Of a stretch of DNA of 6,746 bases, positions 1 to 4,482 are shown piece after piece. Under the pieces are notes generated by a model. The model was not told where the DNA came from. It worked only from the letters and a program-made list of their open reading frames with translations, and searched no databases. The stretch is from the NCBI GenBank assembly GCA_023389535.1, contig JAEWEH010000470.1, positions 1 to 6,746 of the forward strand, written 5' to 3'. The DNA comes from Pseudomonadota bacterium. GTDB taxonomy: Bacteria > Pseudomonadota > Gammaproteobacteria > Burkholderiales > Burkholderiaceae_B. The position numbers were made by a program, and so were the translations under genes. How positions within the stretch are numbered: position 1 is the first letter of the stretch; every line of letters starts with the position of its first letter.

Positions 1-414
1 GGCCTGGAAGATACCATCGAATTGCGCAAGGCCGATCTCTTCCCGGACGGCGATAGTGCTTTGATCGTCTGCAACCCGCCCTGGCTGCCGGCGCGCCCCA
101 CCACGGCTATCGAGCACGCCATCTATGATCCGGACAATCGCATGCTGCTGGGTTTCCTGAACGGCCTGGCCAGCCACCTGCGGCCTGGCGGTGAAGGATG
201 GCTGATCATGTCGGACCTGGCCGAGCATCTGGGCTTGCGCAGCCCTGATTTCCTGCCCGAAGCGATTGCGAAAGCGGGGTTGTGCGTGCTGGACAAGATG
301 GATGTCCGGCCGGCGCATCCCAAAACCACGGACGCCACCGACCCCCTGCATGCCGCCCGAGCCCAAGAAACCACGTCCTTGTGGCGCCTGGGACGGCTTT
401 GTGACCAGCGCTAG
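1..414 (+). CDS. Class I SAM-dependent methyltransferase, C-terminal part (5' end outside window)
   Basis: The frame is open from the first base, so the start codon and the SAM-binding glycine loop lie upstream; 137 residues are visible. Residues 21-28 read LIVCNPPW. This is the (N/D)PP(Y/W/F) motif IV of methyltransferases that modify a planar nitrogen (N6-adenine DNA/RNA or glutamine N5), which holds the target amino group next to SAM. A stretch after it (about 46-68, ending in LRPGGEGWLIMSD) fits the helix and beta-strand 5 of the Rossmann-like fold, where 'LxPGG' is common. The substrate cannot be told from this part; the small-methyltransferase (MTS) group, which includes RsmC, RlmG and PrmC, is the nearest match I recognise. 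The gene ends 7 bp before the promoter of the next gene, and no intrinsic terminator is visible after it. Confidence 0.8.
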   Translation, partial: GLEDTIELRKADLFPDGDSALIVCNPPWLPARPTTAIEHAIYDPDNRMLLGFLNGLASHLRPGGEGWLIMSDLAEHLGLRSPDFLPEAIAKAGLCVLDKMDVRPAHPKTTDATDPLHAARAQETTSLWRLGRLCDQR

Positions 415-420
415 CATTTC

Positions 421-449
421 TTGACAATATCGCCCGCAATACTTATTAA
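421..449 (+). promoter_or_regulatory. Near-consensus sigma70 promoter of the TM2-domain gene
   Basis: A perfect -35 box TTGACA (421-426) is followed after exactly 17 bp by TATTAA (444-449), which matches the TATAAT consensus at four of six positions. Transcription would start near 456, giving a leader of about 30 nt that carries a GGAGA Shine-Dalgarno-like sequence (471-475) before the ATG at 488. The strong -35 and ideal spacing suggest housekeeping expression independent of the methyltransferase gene. No operator-like dyad is apparent around it. Confidence 0.7.
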
Positions 450-487
450 ACTGGTCGCCTGGCGGTACTTGGAGATCCCACCCTATC

Positions 488-955
488 ATGCTGCAAAAAA
501 TCATTCTGGCCATCGCTGTCTTTATTGTGATCCTGGTCGCGCTGACCTTTGGCGAAACCATCGCCTACGAGGCCTTCGCATGGCTGTCGCACCTTACCGG
601 CCTGGTCATCCATAATTTTTCCGACATCTATTACGCAGCCCGCGAATACATCGGCAATCACGCCGGCAAGGTCGTCGTGGCCTTGATCCTGACGGTGCCC
701 ATCAGCTTGTGGATCATCAAGAGCAAGGGCGACGAGTTGCGCAAGCCCACCAATCACCGCAAGATCGCCATCGTGCTGGCTGTGTTCCTGGGCTGGCTGG
801 GAGCGCACCGATTCTACCTGGGCCAGATCGGCTGGGGTATCGCCTACTTGATCATCTTCTATTTTTTCGCGCCCCTTGCCATCGTGCTGGGCTTGATTGA
901 CGCCATTCGCTATGTATTGATGAGCGACGAGGACTTCCTGCCCGCCCGCTTTTAA
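488..955 (+). CDS. TM2-domain membrane protein
   Basis: This is a 155-residue integral membrane protein. A hydrophobic segment at about residues 4-22 and another at 61-78 precede a C-terminal TM2 domain at about 90-146. That domain shows the family pattern: a first helix, the GWLGAHRFYLG turn (102-112), a second helix (117-137) and a conserved D-x-x-R pair (D138, R141). TM2 domains are two-helix hairpins found in bacteria and eukaryotes; their biochemical role is mostly unknown. The N-terminal half, with an extra helix and an amphipathic Tyr-rich stretch (47-55), is not one I recognise. The ATG is preceded by GGAGA about 12 nt upstream, and the gene has its own promoter. The next gene starts 48 bp downstream and could be co-transcribed. 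The family assignment is firm; the function is not known. Confidence 0.88.
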   Translation: MLQKIILAIAVFIVILVALTFGETIAYEAFAWLSHLTGLVIHNFSDIYYAAREYIGNHAGKVVVALILTVPISLWIIKSKGDELRKPTNHRKIAIVLAVFLGWLGAHRFYLGQIGWGIAYLIIFYFFAPLAIVLGLIDAIRYVLMSDEDFLPARF

Positions 956-1003
956 GCGCCGAGGCGCAAAACAGTCCCTCGGCCGTGATACATTGCTGCT
1001 GCC

Positions 1004-1741
1004 ATGCGATTTCAACTTTTGCCCGCGGCCAACCCGGTCGCCCAGGACGCGCGCTTCGATGAGTTGCTGATAGCAGCCGCAGCCGCCAGTGGCCCGGCCG
1101 CCTGCATCTGGGAGACAGGCCAAAGTCTGGTGGTTCCCCGCACATACCAGCGTTTCGATAACTTCACGACGGTGAACGCCGGCTTCGCCCGCGAAGGCTG
1201 GCCCGTGGCCCTGCGCCATTCCGGTGGCGGCATCGTCCCGCAAGGACCGGGCATCGTGAATGTCAGCCTGGCCTATGCCGTTCAGGGCAAGCCCCTGGAC
1301 CATTCCGACCAAGCTTATCAACTGCTATGTGAAATCGTCAGCCGCGCGCTGCAGCGGCTGGGCATCGTCGCCCGTGCCCAGGCGGTGGAAGGCTCCTTCT
1401 GCGATGGCCGCTACAACCTTGCCGTAGGATCGGGCGCGGCATGCCGGAAAATCGCCGGCACCGCGCAACTGTGGAGGCGACACCCGCGCAGCACGAAGGC
1501 CGACGACCAGATCGTCCTGGTGCACGCCCTTGTACTCGTCAATGTCGATACCGACGCCGTCACGGAAGTCGCCAATCGCTACGAAACCGCGCTAGGCAGC
1601 GCCCGGCGCTACGATAGCCGCCGCGTCACATCCGTGCGCCAGCTGGTCGCGCGGGGAACCGCCCAGGACGGCGACCTGATGGCCCAACTGAAAGATGCGC
1701 TGGAACAAGAGCTTGCACAGGAAATCAGCCACGGCCCCTAG
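1004..1741 (+). CDS. Lipoate-protein ligase A / lipoyl(octanoyl)transferase family protein
   Basis: This 245-residue protein has the BPL/LplA/LipB fold signature. Its family motifs are RHSGGG (71-76), the equivalent of the R-R-x-S-G-G-G substrate loop, and a segment with a lysine in KIAGTAQ (149-155), matching the K-(I/V)-(A/S)-G-(S/T)-A-Q motif whose lysine contacts the acyl-adenylate or acyl carbonyl. Such enzymes attach lipoate or octanoate to the lysine of E2 and GCV-H domains in the cytoplasm. The length fits a catalytic domain without the C-terminal accessory domain of E. coli LplA, so ligase, amidotransferase or octanoyltransferase activity cannot be separated from sequence alone. Cys133 and Cys147 lie near the active-site motif, but I cannot show that either is catalytic. 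No clear Shine-Dalgarno precedes the ATG, but a TGA in frame at 986-988 limits any extension. It lies 48 bp after the TM2 gene and may be read from its promoter. Confidence 0.82.
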   Translation: MRFQLLPAANPVAQDARFDELLIAAAAASGPAACIWETGQSLVVPRTYQRFDNFTTVNAGFAREGWPVALRHSGGGIVPQGPGIVNVSLAYAVQGKPLDHSDQAYQLLCEIVSRALQRLGIVARAQAVEGSFCDGRYNLAVGSGAACRKIAGTAQLWRRHPRSTKADDQIVLVHALVLVNVDTDAVTEVANRYETALGSARRYDSRRVTSVRQLVARGTAQDGDLMAQLKDALEQELAQEISHGP

Positions 1742-1743
1742 CG

Positions 1744-1771
1744 CTCACAGATCCTCGTATTTCATTATAAT
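1744..1771 (+). promoter_or_regulatory. Sigma70 promoter of the ribbon-helix-helix gene
   Basis: A perfect TATAAT (1766-1771) stands 16 bp after CTCACA (1744-1749), a 4/6 match to the -35 consensus. It sits in a strikingly AT-rich stretch (1757-1784) right after the stop codon of the preceding gene. Transcription would begin near 1778, leaving a leader of only about 22 nt. The downstream edge of the -10 abuts the palindrome TGTTAACA (1774-1781), and the whole promoter core is bracketed by an inverted repeat described separately. Confidence 0.6.
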
Positions 1772-1796
1772 TTTGTTAACATAAGCTGAGATACGA
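1755..1796. repeat. Inverted repeat bracketing the ribbon-helix-helix promoter, with a nested palindrome
   Basis: TCGTATTTC (1755-1763) and GAGATACGA (1788-1796) are complementary at 8 of 9 positions, the remaining pair being a G-T wobble, with 24 bp between them. Inside, TGTTAACA (1774-1781) is a perfect 8-bp palindrome over the predicted transcription start. Ribbon-helix-helix proteins often bind short repeats in their own promoters, so autoregulation is a reasonable inference, though there is no direct evidence. The left arm lies upstream of the predicted transcription start, so a hairpin in RNA would form only on readthrough from the preceding gene. Confidence 0.4.
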
Positions 1797-1799
1797 ACC

Positions 1800-2009
1800 A
1801 TGGAAAACAAGACCGCCCGATTGACTGTCCTGATTGACCCTAATAAAAAGAAAGCGTTCGAACGCCTGTGCGCCAGTCAGGACATCACCCCTTCGCAAGT
1901 CGTGCGTCAACTGATACGCGACTACCTGGCGGAACATGGCGCCAGCTATGTCAAGTCAGGCGCCACGGCCAACCCTAAAGTCAAGGCCAAAGGCCGTCAA
2001 GACACCTGA
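1800..2009 (+). CDS. Small ribbon-helix-helix (CopG/Arc-type) DNA-binding protein
   Basis: The protein has 69 residues. A short beta-strand with alternating polar and hydrophobic residues (5-12, TARLTVLI) is followed by helix A (about 14-27) and helix B (31-44), the latter beginning with the typical T-P-S-Q-V-V-R capping and helix sequence. This is the layout of MetJ/Arc/CopG ribbon-helix-helix repressors, which dimerise and insert the paired beta-strands into the DNA major groove. The last 20 residues are basic and probably disordered. No toxin gene follows: the next gene converges from the opposite strand 25 bp away. This therefore looks like a solitary regulator rather than half of a toxin-antitoxin pair. 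The target is unknown; its own palindrome-rich promoter is the obvious candidate. The Shine-Dalgarno is weak (GAG at 1788-1790). Confidence 0.75.
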   Translation: MENKTARLTVLIDPNKKKAFERLCASQDITPSQVVRQLIRDYLAEHGASYVKSGATANPKVKAKGRQDT

Positions 2010-2034
2010 ACCCGCAGCACCGCGTCGCTGGCCG

Positions 2035-3690
2035 CTACAAGGGACCTTGGTTGGCGGAAATGTGGCCCGACAGCGCCGCCGCCAGCGTGGGCGCCACGCC
2101 CTGGGGGCCCAGGCGATCAATCAATCCCATGCGCTTCAGCTTGCCCAACACCAGCGCATTGGCCTCGACCAGGACGACACGTACCCCTCTGTCCTGCAGA
2201 TCGGAGACCGCTTCTTCGATCGCCTGCAGGCCCGTCGCATCGACGAAAGGAACATGGGCAAGACGGATGAACAATATCTTGGGATCCGTATGGGTATCGG
2301 CCAGCGCCCGCTGAAAGGCGTCAACGGCCGCAAAGAAGAATGGCCCCTCGACCGCATACACCAGGACGCCCTCGGGCAGGTGTTCCAACCCCTGCCTGGC
2401 AAGCTCGTGCTCCAGGTCTTCCTCGCCCTGGCGACGCACGACCACGCTCCCTGCCATGCGCCGCAGGAAATGCAGCATTGCCAGCACCACGCCTATGTTG
2501 ACCGCGACCACCAGGTCGGCGAATACTGTCAGCGCGAAAGTCACCAGCAGAATCACCACATCCGCCCGTGGCGCGCGCTTGATCATTTTGACCACGTGCC
2601 GAATTTCGCTCATGTTCCATGCCACCATGAACAGGATGGCAGCCAGCGCGGCCAATGGTATCCCGGCGGCCAGGGGCGCGAGCACGAGCAATACCAGCAC
2701 CAGCACCAAGGCATGCACCACGCCGGCGATGGGGCTGGTGCCTCCGTTGCGTATATTGGTGGCCGTGCGCGCGATCGCCCCGGTTGCCGCAATACCGCCG
2801 AACAGCGGCGCCAGAATATTGGCCACCCCCTGCCCCACCAGTTCCTGATTGGAATTGTGCCGCGTACCGGCCATGCCGTCCGCCACCACTGCCGAAAGCA
2901 GGGACTCGATAGCGCCCAACATGGCGATGGCAAACGCCGGGCCTATAAGTTCCACCAGGCGGGTCAGCGTAATGTCCGGCCAGATCCAGCCGGGCAGCCC
3001 GCGAGGGATCTCGCCGAATGTACTGCCTATGGTGGCAACGCTTTCGAAGTTGAACACCGCCTGCAGCAGCGTGGCCGCAAGCAATGCCACCAAGGGCCCT
3101 GGCACGCGCGCCATGCGCGGGATACGCGGCGCGAAAATCACCAGCAGCAAGGAAATGATCGCCAGCGCTGTCGTCGCAGGGTCGAACTGCGGCAGTAAAT
3201 GCAGCAGGCTCCATAGCTTTTGATGGAAATGTTGGCCAGCGACCGGCGGCAATCCGAAGAAATCCTTCCATTGCCCCACCCAGATGATGACGCCTATCCC
3301 GGCGGTAAATCCGACGATGACCGGGGCCGGGATGAATTTGATGATGACCCCCATGCGGGCGATGCCGAAGAGCAGCAGAATCACGCCGGCCATCAGCGTG
3401 GCGATCTGCAAACCCTCGACGCCATGCTGCGCGACAATGCCAGAGAGAATGACAATGAAAGCCCCGGTGGGCCCGGCGATCTGGACCCGGCTGCCACCCA
3501 GCAGCGACACCGCGACACCAGCCACGATGGCGGTGTACAGGCCTTGTTCCGGCTTGACGCCGGAAGCAATGGCAAATGCCATTGCCAGGGGCAAGGCTAC
3601 GACGCCGACGATAATGCCGGCAATGATATTCGGCAGCCAATGCCGCCGCTGCAGCAAACCCGCACGTTTGGCTTCAATTAATGCAAGCAT
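2035..3690 (-). CDS. SulP-family anion permease with C-terminal STAS domain
   Basis: The product is a 551-residue inner-membrane transporter. About 410 residues of hydrophobic helices include the SulP core segment GSRVQIAGPTGAF (67-79) and a later conserved stretch with E262-S-L-L and N279-Q-E-L-V-G-Q-G. A cytoplasmic STAS domain (about 435-540) follows, containing VPFVDATG (480-487) in the loop that is DSSG-like in anti-sigma antagonists. SulP proteins carry sulfate, bicarbonate or, in DauA, C4-dicarboxylates; the substrate cannot be fixed from sequence. I prefer the ATG at 3690 because GGATGG precedes it at suitable spacing and the TATAAT box leaves about 29 nt of leader. A TTG at 3705 would add five residues (MFGWT) but has no Shine-Dalgarno. 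The gene converges on the ribbon-helix-helix gene and is divergent from the metal regulator, which may control it. Confidence 0.88.
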   Translation of the reverse strand: MLALIEAKRAGLLQRRHWLPNIIAGIIVGVVALPLAMAFAIASGVKPEQGLYTAIVAGVAVSLLGGSRVQIAGPTGAFIVILSGIVAQHGVEGLQIATLMAGVILLLFGIARMGVIIKFIPAPVIVGFTAGIGVIIWVGQWKDFFGLPPVAGQHFHQKLWSLLHLLPQFDPATTALAIISLLLVIFAPRIPRMARVPGPLVALLAATLLQAVFNFESVATIGSTFGEIPRGLPGWIWPDITLTRLVELIGPAFAIAMLGAIESLLSAVVADGMAGTRHNSNQELVGQGVANILAPLFGGIAATGAIARTATNIRNGGTSPIAGVVHALVLVLVLLVLAPLAAGIPLAALAAILFMVAWNMSEIRHVVKMIKRAPRADVVILLVTFALTVFADLVVAVNIGVVLAMLHFLRRMAGSVVVRRQGEEDLEHELARQGLEHLPEGVLVYAVEGPFFFAAVDAFQRALADTHTDPKILFIRLAHVPFVDATGLQAIEEAVSDLQDRGVRVVLVEANALVLGKLKRMGLIDRLGPQGVAPTLAAALSGHISANQGPL

Positions 3691-3824
3691 CGTCCATCCA
3701 AACAAGCAAATGAAATGTCGCTGACATTATAATCCCACGCACATCTTCGCATCGGCATAAATGTATCCGGCCGCGCCCCATCGTCATCGGACTCGAACAT
3801 CAGGTGGCCGTGGTCGCAATTCAT
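3678..3824 (-). CDS. Doubtful small Cys/His-containing ORF between regulator and permease
   Basis: This 48-residue frame begins with MNCDHGHLMF and ends CLDGRCLH. It has four Cys (3, 28, 41, 46) and three His (5, 7, 48), and the C-x-H-x-H start could bind a metal. Its first 19 codons after the ATG have mostly G or C in third position, as in neighbouring genes; the later codons do not. The ATG at 3824 lies about 30-35 nt after the expected start of a transcript from the MerR-type promoter, and the ORF overlaps the permease start by 13 bp, which could couple translation. Against it: there is only a weak Shine-Dalgarno (GGCGGG), the permease -10 box lies inside it, and I recognise no homologue. 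It may be a real small metal-responsive protein, a gene remnant, or chance. Confidence 0.28.
   Translation of the reverse strand: MNCDHGHLMFESDDDGARPDTFMPMRRCAWDYNVSDISFACLDGRCLH
3714..3728. repeat. Inverted repeat overlapping the permease -10 and transcription start
   Basis: AATGTC (3714-3719) and GACATT (3723-3728) form a perfect 6-bp inverted repeat around GCT. It covers the downstream half of the TATAAT box and the predicted transcription start, a position typical of a repressor operator. The binding protein is unknown, and a chance 6-bp dyad cannot be excluded. Confidence 0.35.
3726..3731 (-). promoter_or_regulatory. -10 box of a permease-proximal promoter
   Basis: On the minus strand 3731 to 3726 reads TATAAT, a perfect -10 box. 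No good -35 hexamer is found 16-18 bp upstream (CGATGC at 17 bp), so full activity may need an activator. The predicted start near 3719 gives a 29-nt leader to the ATG at 3690. That leader fits the GGATGG Shine-Dalgarno and argues against the TTG start at 3705. Confidence 0.45.
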
Positions 3825-3857
3825 GTGCCCGCCGTGTGAACAGTTTTTCTGATTGCA

Positions 3858-3868
3858 TGACGACGTCA
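3858..3868. repeat. Short palindrome next to the MerR-type operator
   Basis: TGACG, a central A, and CGTCA form a perfect 5-bp inverted repeat immediately beside the regulator operator, about where a leftward transcript from that promoter would start. It could be a second operator or chance; I cannot assign a binding protein. Confidence 0.25.
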
Positions 3869-3871
3869 AAT

Positions 3872-3895
3872 ACCCTAAAGTAACTATAAGGTCAA
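3872..3895 (-). promoter_or_regulatory. PbrR/CadR-type MerR operator with -35 box pointing toward the permease
   Basis: On the plus strand ACCCTAAAG (3872-3880), TAA, CTATAAGGT (3884-3892) form a dyad with 7 of 9 positions complementary. This is close to the ACTCTATAG...CTAGAGGGT operator known from pbr/cad promoters. Read on the minus strand, TTGACC (3895-3890) provides a 5/6 match to the -35 box. It overlaps the start of the dyad exactly as in MerR-family promoters, where a long 19-20 bp spacer is untwisted by the metal-bound regulator. The -10 expected at 19 bp spacing (TTTGAC, 3870-3865) is poor. In the opposite direction there is no comparable -35. The site probably also governs expression of the regulator itself. 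Confidence 0.6.
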
Positions 3896-3918
3896 CTCGC
3901 ATATTTGAAGGACTCGCC

Positions 3919-4350
3919 ATGAAGATCGGGGAACTTGCCGCGGCCGCCAACTGCGGCGCCGAAACCATACGATTCTACGAAAAAGAAGGTTTACTGCCGG
4001 CCCCGCACCGCAGCGAAAACAACTACCGCCGCTATGACCGCAGCCATCTGGAGCGATTGCGCTTCATCCGCAATTGCCGGACGCTGGACATGACCCATAA
4101 CGAAATCCGCAGCCTGCTTGCCTTCATGGACCAGCCTCGTCGTGATTGCGGGCCTGTCAATGCGCTGCTGGACGAGCACATCAGCCATGTGGATGTGCGT
4201 CTGGCGGAATTGCAGCGCCTGCGTACGCAATTGCTGGACTTGCGCAAGCTGTGCGCCAACCCTCATGCCATAGAAGATTGCGGCATCTTGCACGGCTTGG
4301 TCTCCATGCCCACGGAAGAAAAACTGCCGTCCGAAACGCATCTGGGATAG
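3919..4350 (+). CDS. MerR-family Pb(II)/Cd(II)-responsive transcriptional regulator
   Basis: The 143-residue protein opens with the MerR winged-helix domain (MKIGELA...ETIRFYEKEGLL, residues 1-26, then N-N-Y-R-R-Y at 34-39). A shared RNCRTLDM segment (51-58), a long dimerisation helix (about 80-112) and a short C-terminal metal loop follow. The metal ligands of the PbrR/CadR branch are visible: Cys77 before the dimer helix, and Cys112 and Cys121 after it. From memory, the 9-residue spacing of the last pair resembles PbrR (C113/C122) more than CadR (C112/C119), and the His-rich tail of CadR is absent. Such proteins sit on the promoter and activate it when Pb, Cd or Zn binds. The ATG at 3919 has an excellent GAAGGA 6 nt upstream; an in-frame ATG at 3853 would run through the operator and is rejected. 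No efflux ATPase lies next to it. Confidence 0.85.
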   Translation: MKIGELAAAANCGAETIRFYEKEGLLPAPHRSENNYRRYDRSHLERLRFIRNCRTLDMTHNEIRSLLAFMDQPRRDCGPVNALLDEHISHVDVRLAELQRLRTQLLDLRKLCANPHAIEDCGILHGLVSMPTEEKLPSETHLG

Positions 4351-4361
4351 GACCAGTCGAC

Positions 4362-4405
4362 AAAAAAGACCCAGGCCTGCGCTCGAACACAGGACATGGG
4401 TCTTT
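4362..4405 (-). terminator. Intrinsic terminator between regulator and NO reductase genes
   Basis: AAAGACCCA (4365-4373) and TGGGTCTTT (4397-4405) pair perfectly over 9 bp. An inner CCTG/CAGG pair (4376-4379, 4390-4393) extends the stem. On the minus strand the stem runs into six consecutive T (4367-4362), which is the form of a rho-independent terminator for the reductase gene ending at 4483. On the plus strand the stem is followed only by TTTC, so termination of the regulator gene there would be weaker but possible. Confidence 0.6.
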
Positions 4406-4437
4406 CAACAAAGAGCATGTAATGGACCCGGCCCGGG

Positions 4438-4461
4438 GATGCGCCGGCGAACCGGCGCATC
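4438..4461. repeat. Perfect 10-bp hairpin just after the NO reductase gene
   Basis: GATGCGCCGG (4438-4447) and CCGGCGCATC (4452-4461) are exact reverse complements around a 4-nt loop, reading TTCG on the minus strand. It begins 21 nt after the reductase stop codon and has no T run. It is more likely an mRNA 3'-end stabilising structure or a processing site ahead of the true terminator than a terminator by itself. Confidence 0.55.
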
Positions 4462-4482
4462 GTTCCCGCGGCAAGCGCGCCC

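Noticed and set aside
956..967. GCGCC-GA-GGCGC inverted repeat after the TM2 gene as a terminator
   Set aside because: The loop would be only 2 nt and no T run follows on either strand.
446..1321. 291-codon open frame on the minus strand
   Set aside because: It lies antisense to the TM2 and lipoate-ligase genes, both of which show clear family motifs. Its composition is typical of an antisense shadow in GC-rich DNA and it has no recognisable domain.
1800..2009. Ribbon-helix-helix protein as the antitoxin of a toxin-antitoxin pair
   Set aside because: No small toxin gene is adjacent on the same strand. The upstream neighbour is a lipoate ligase and the downstream gene is a convergent permease.
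1936..3198. 420-codon open frame on the plus strand
   Set aside because: It is antisense to the SulP gene and overlaps the end of the ribbon-helix-helix gene. The Gln/His/Arg-rich translation is a complement artefact of a membrane protein gene.
3853..3918. Longer N-terminus for the MerR regulator from the ATG at 3853
   Set aside because: The extension would run through the operator dyad and lacks a Shine-Dalgarno, whereas the ATG at 3919 has GAAGGA at ideal spacing and gives the standard MerR N-terminus MKIGELA.
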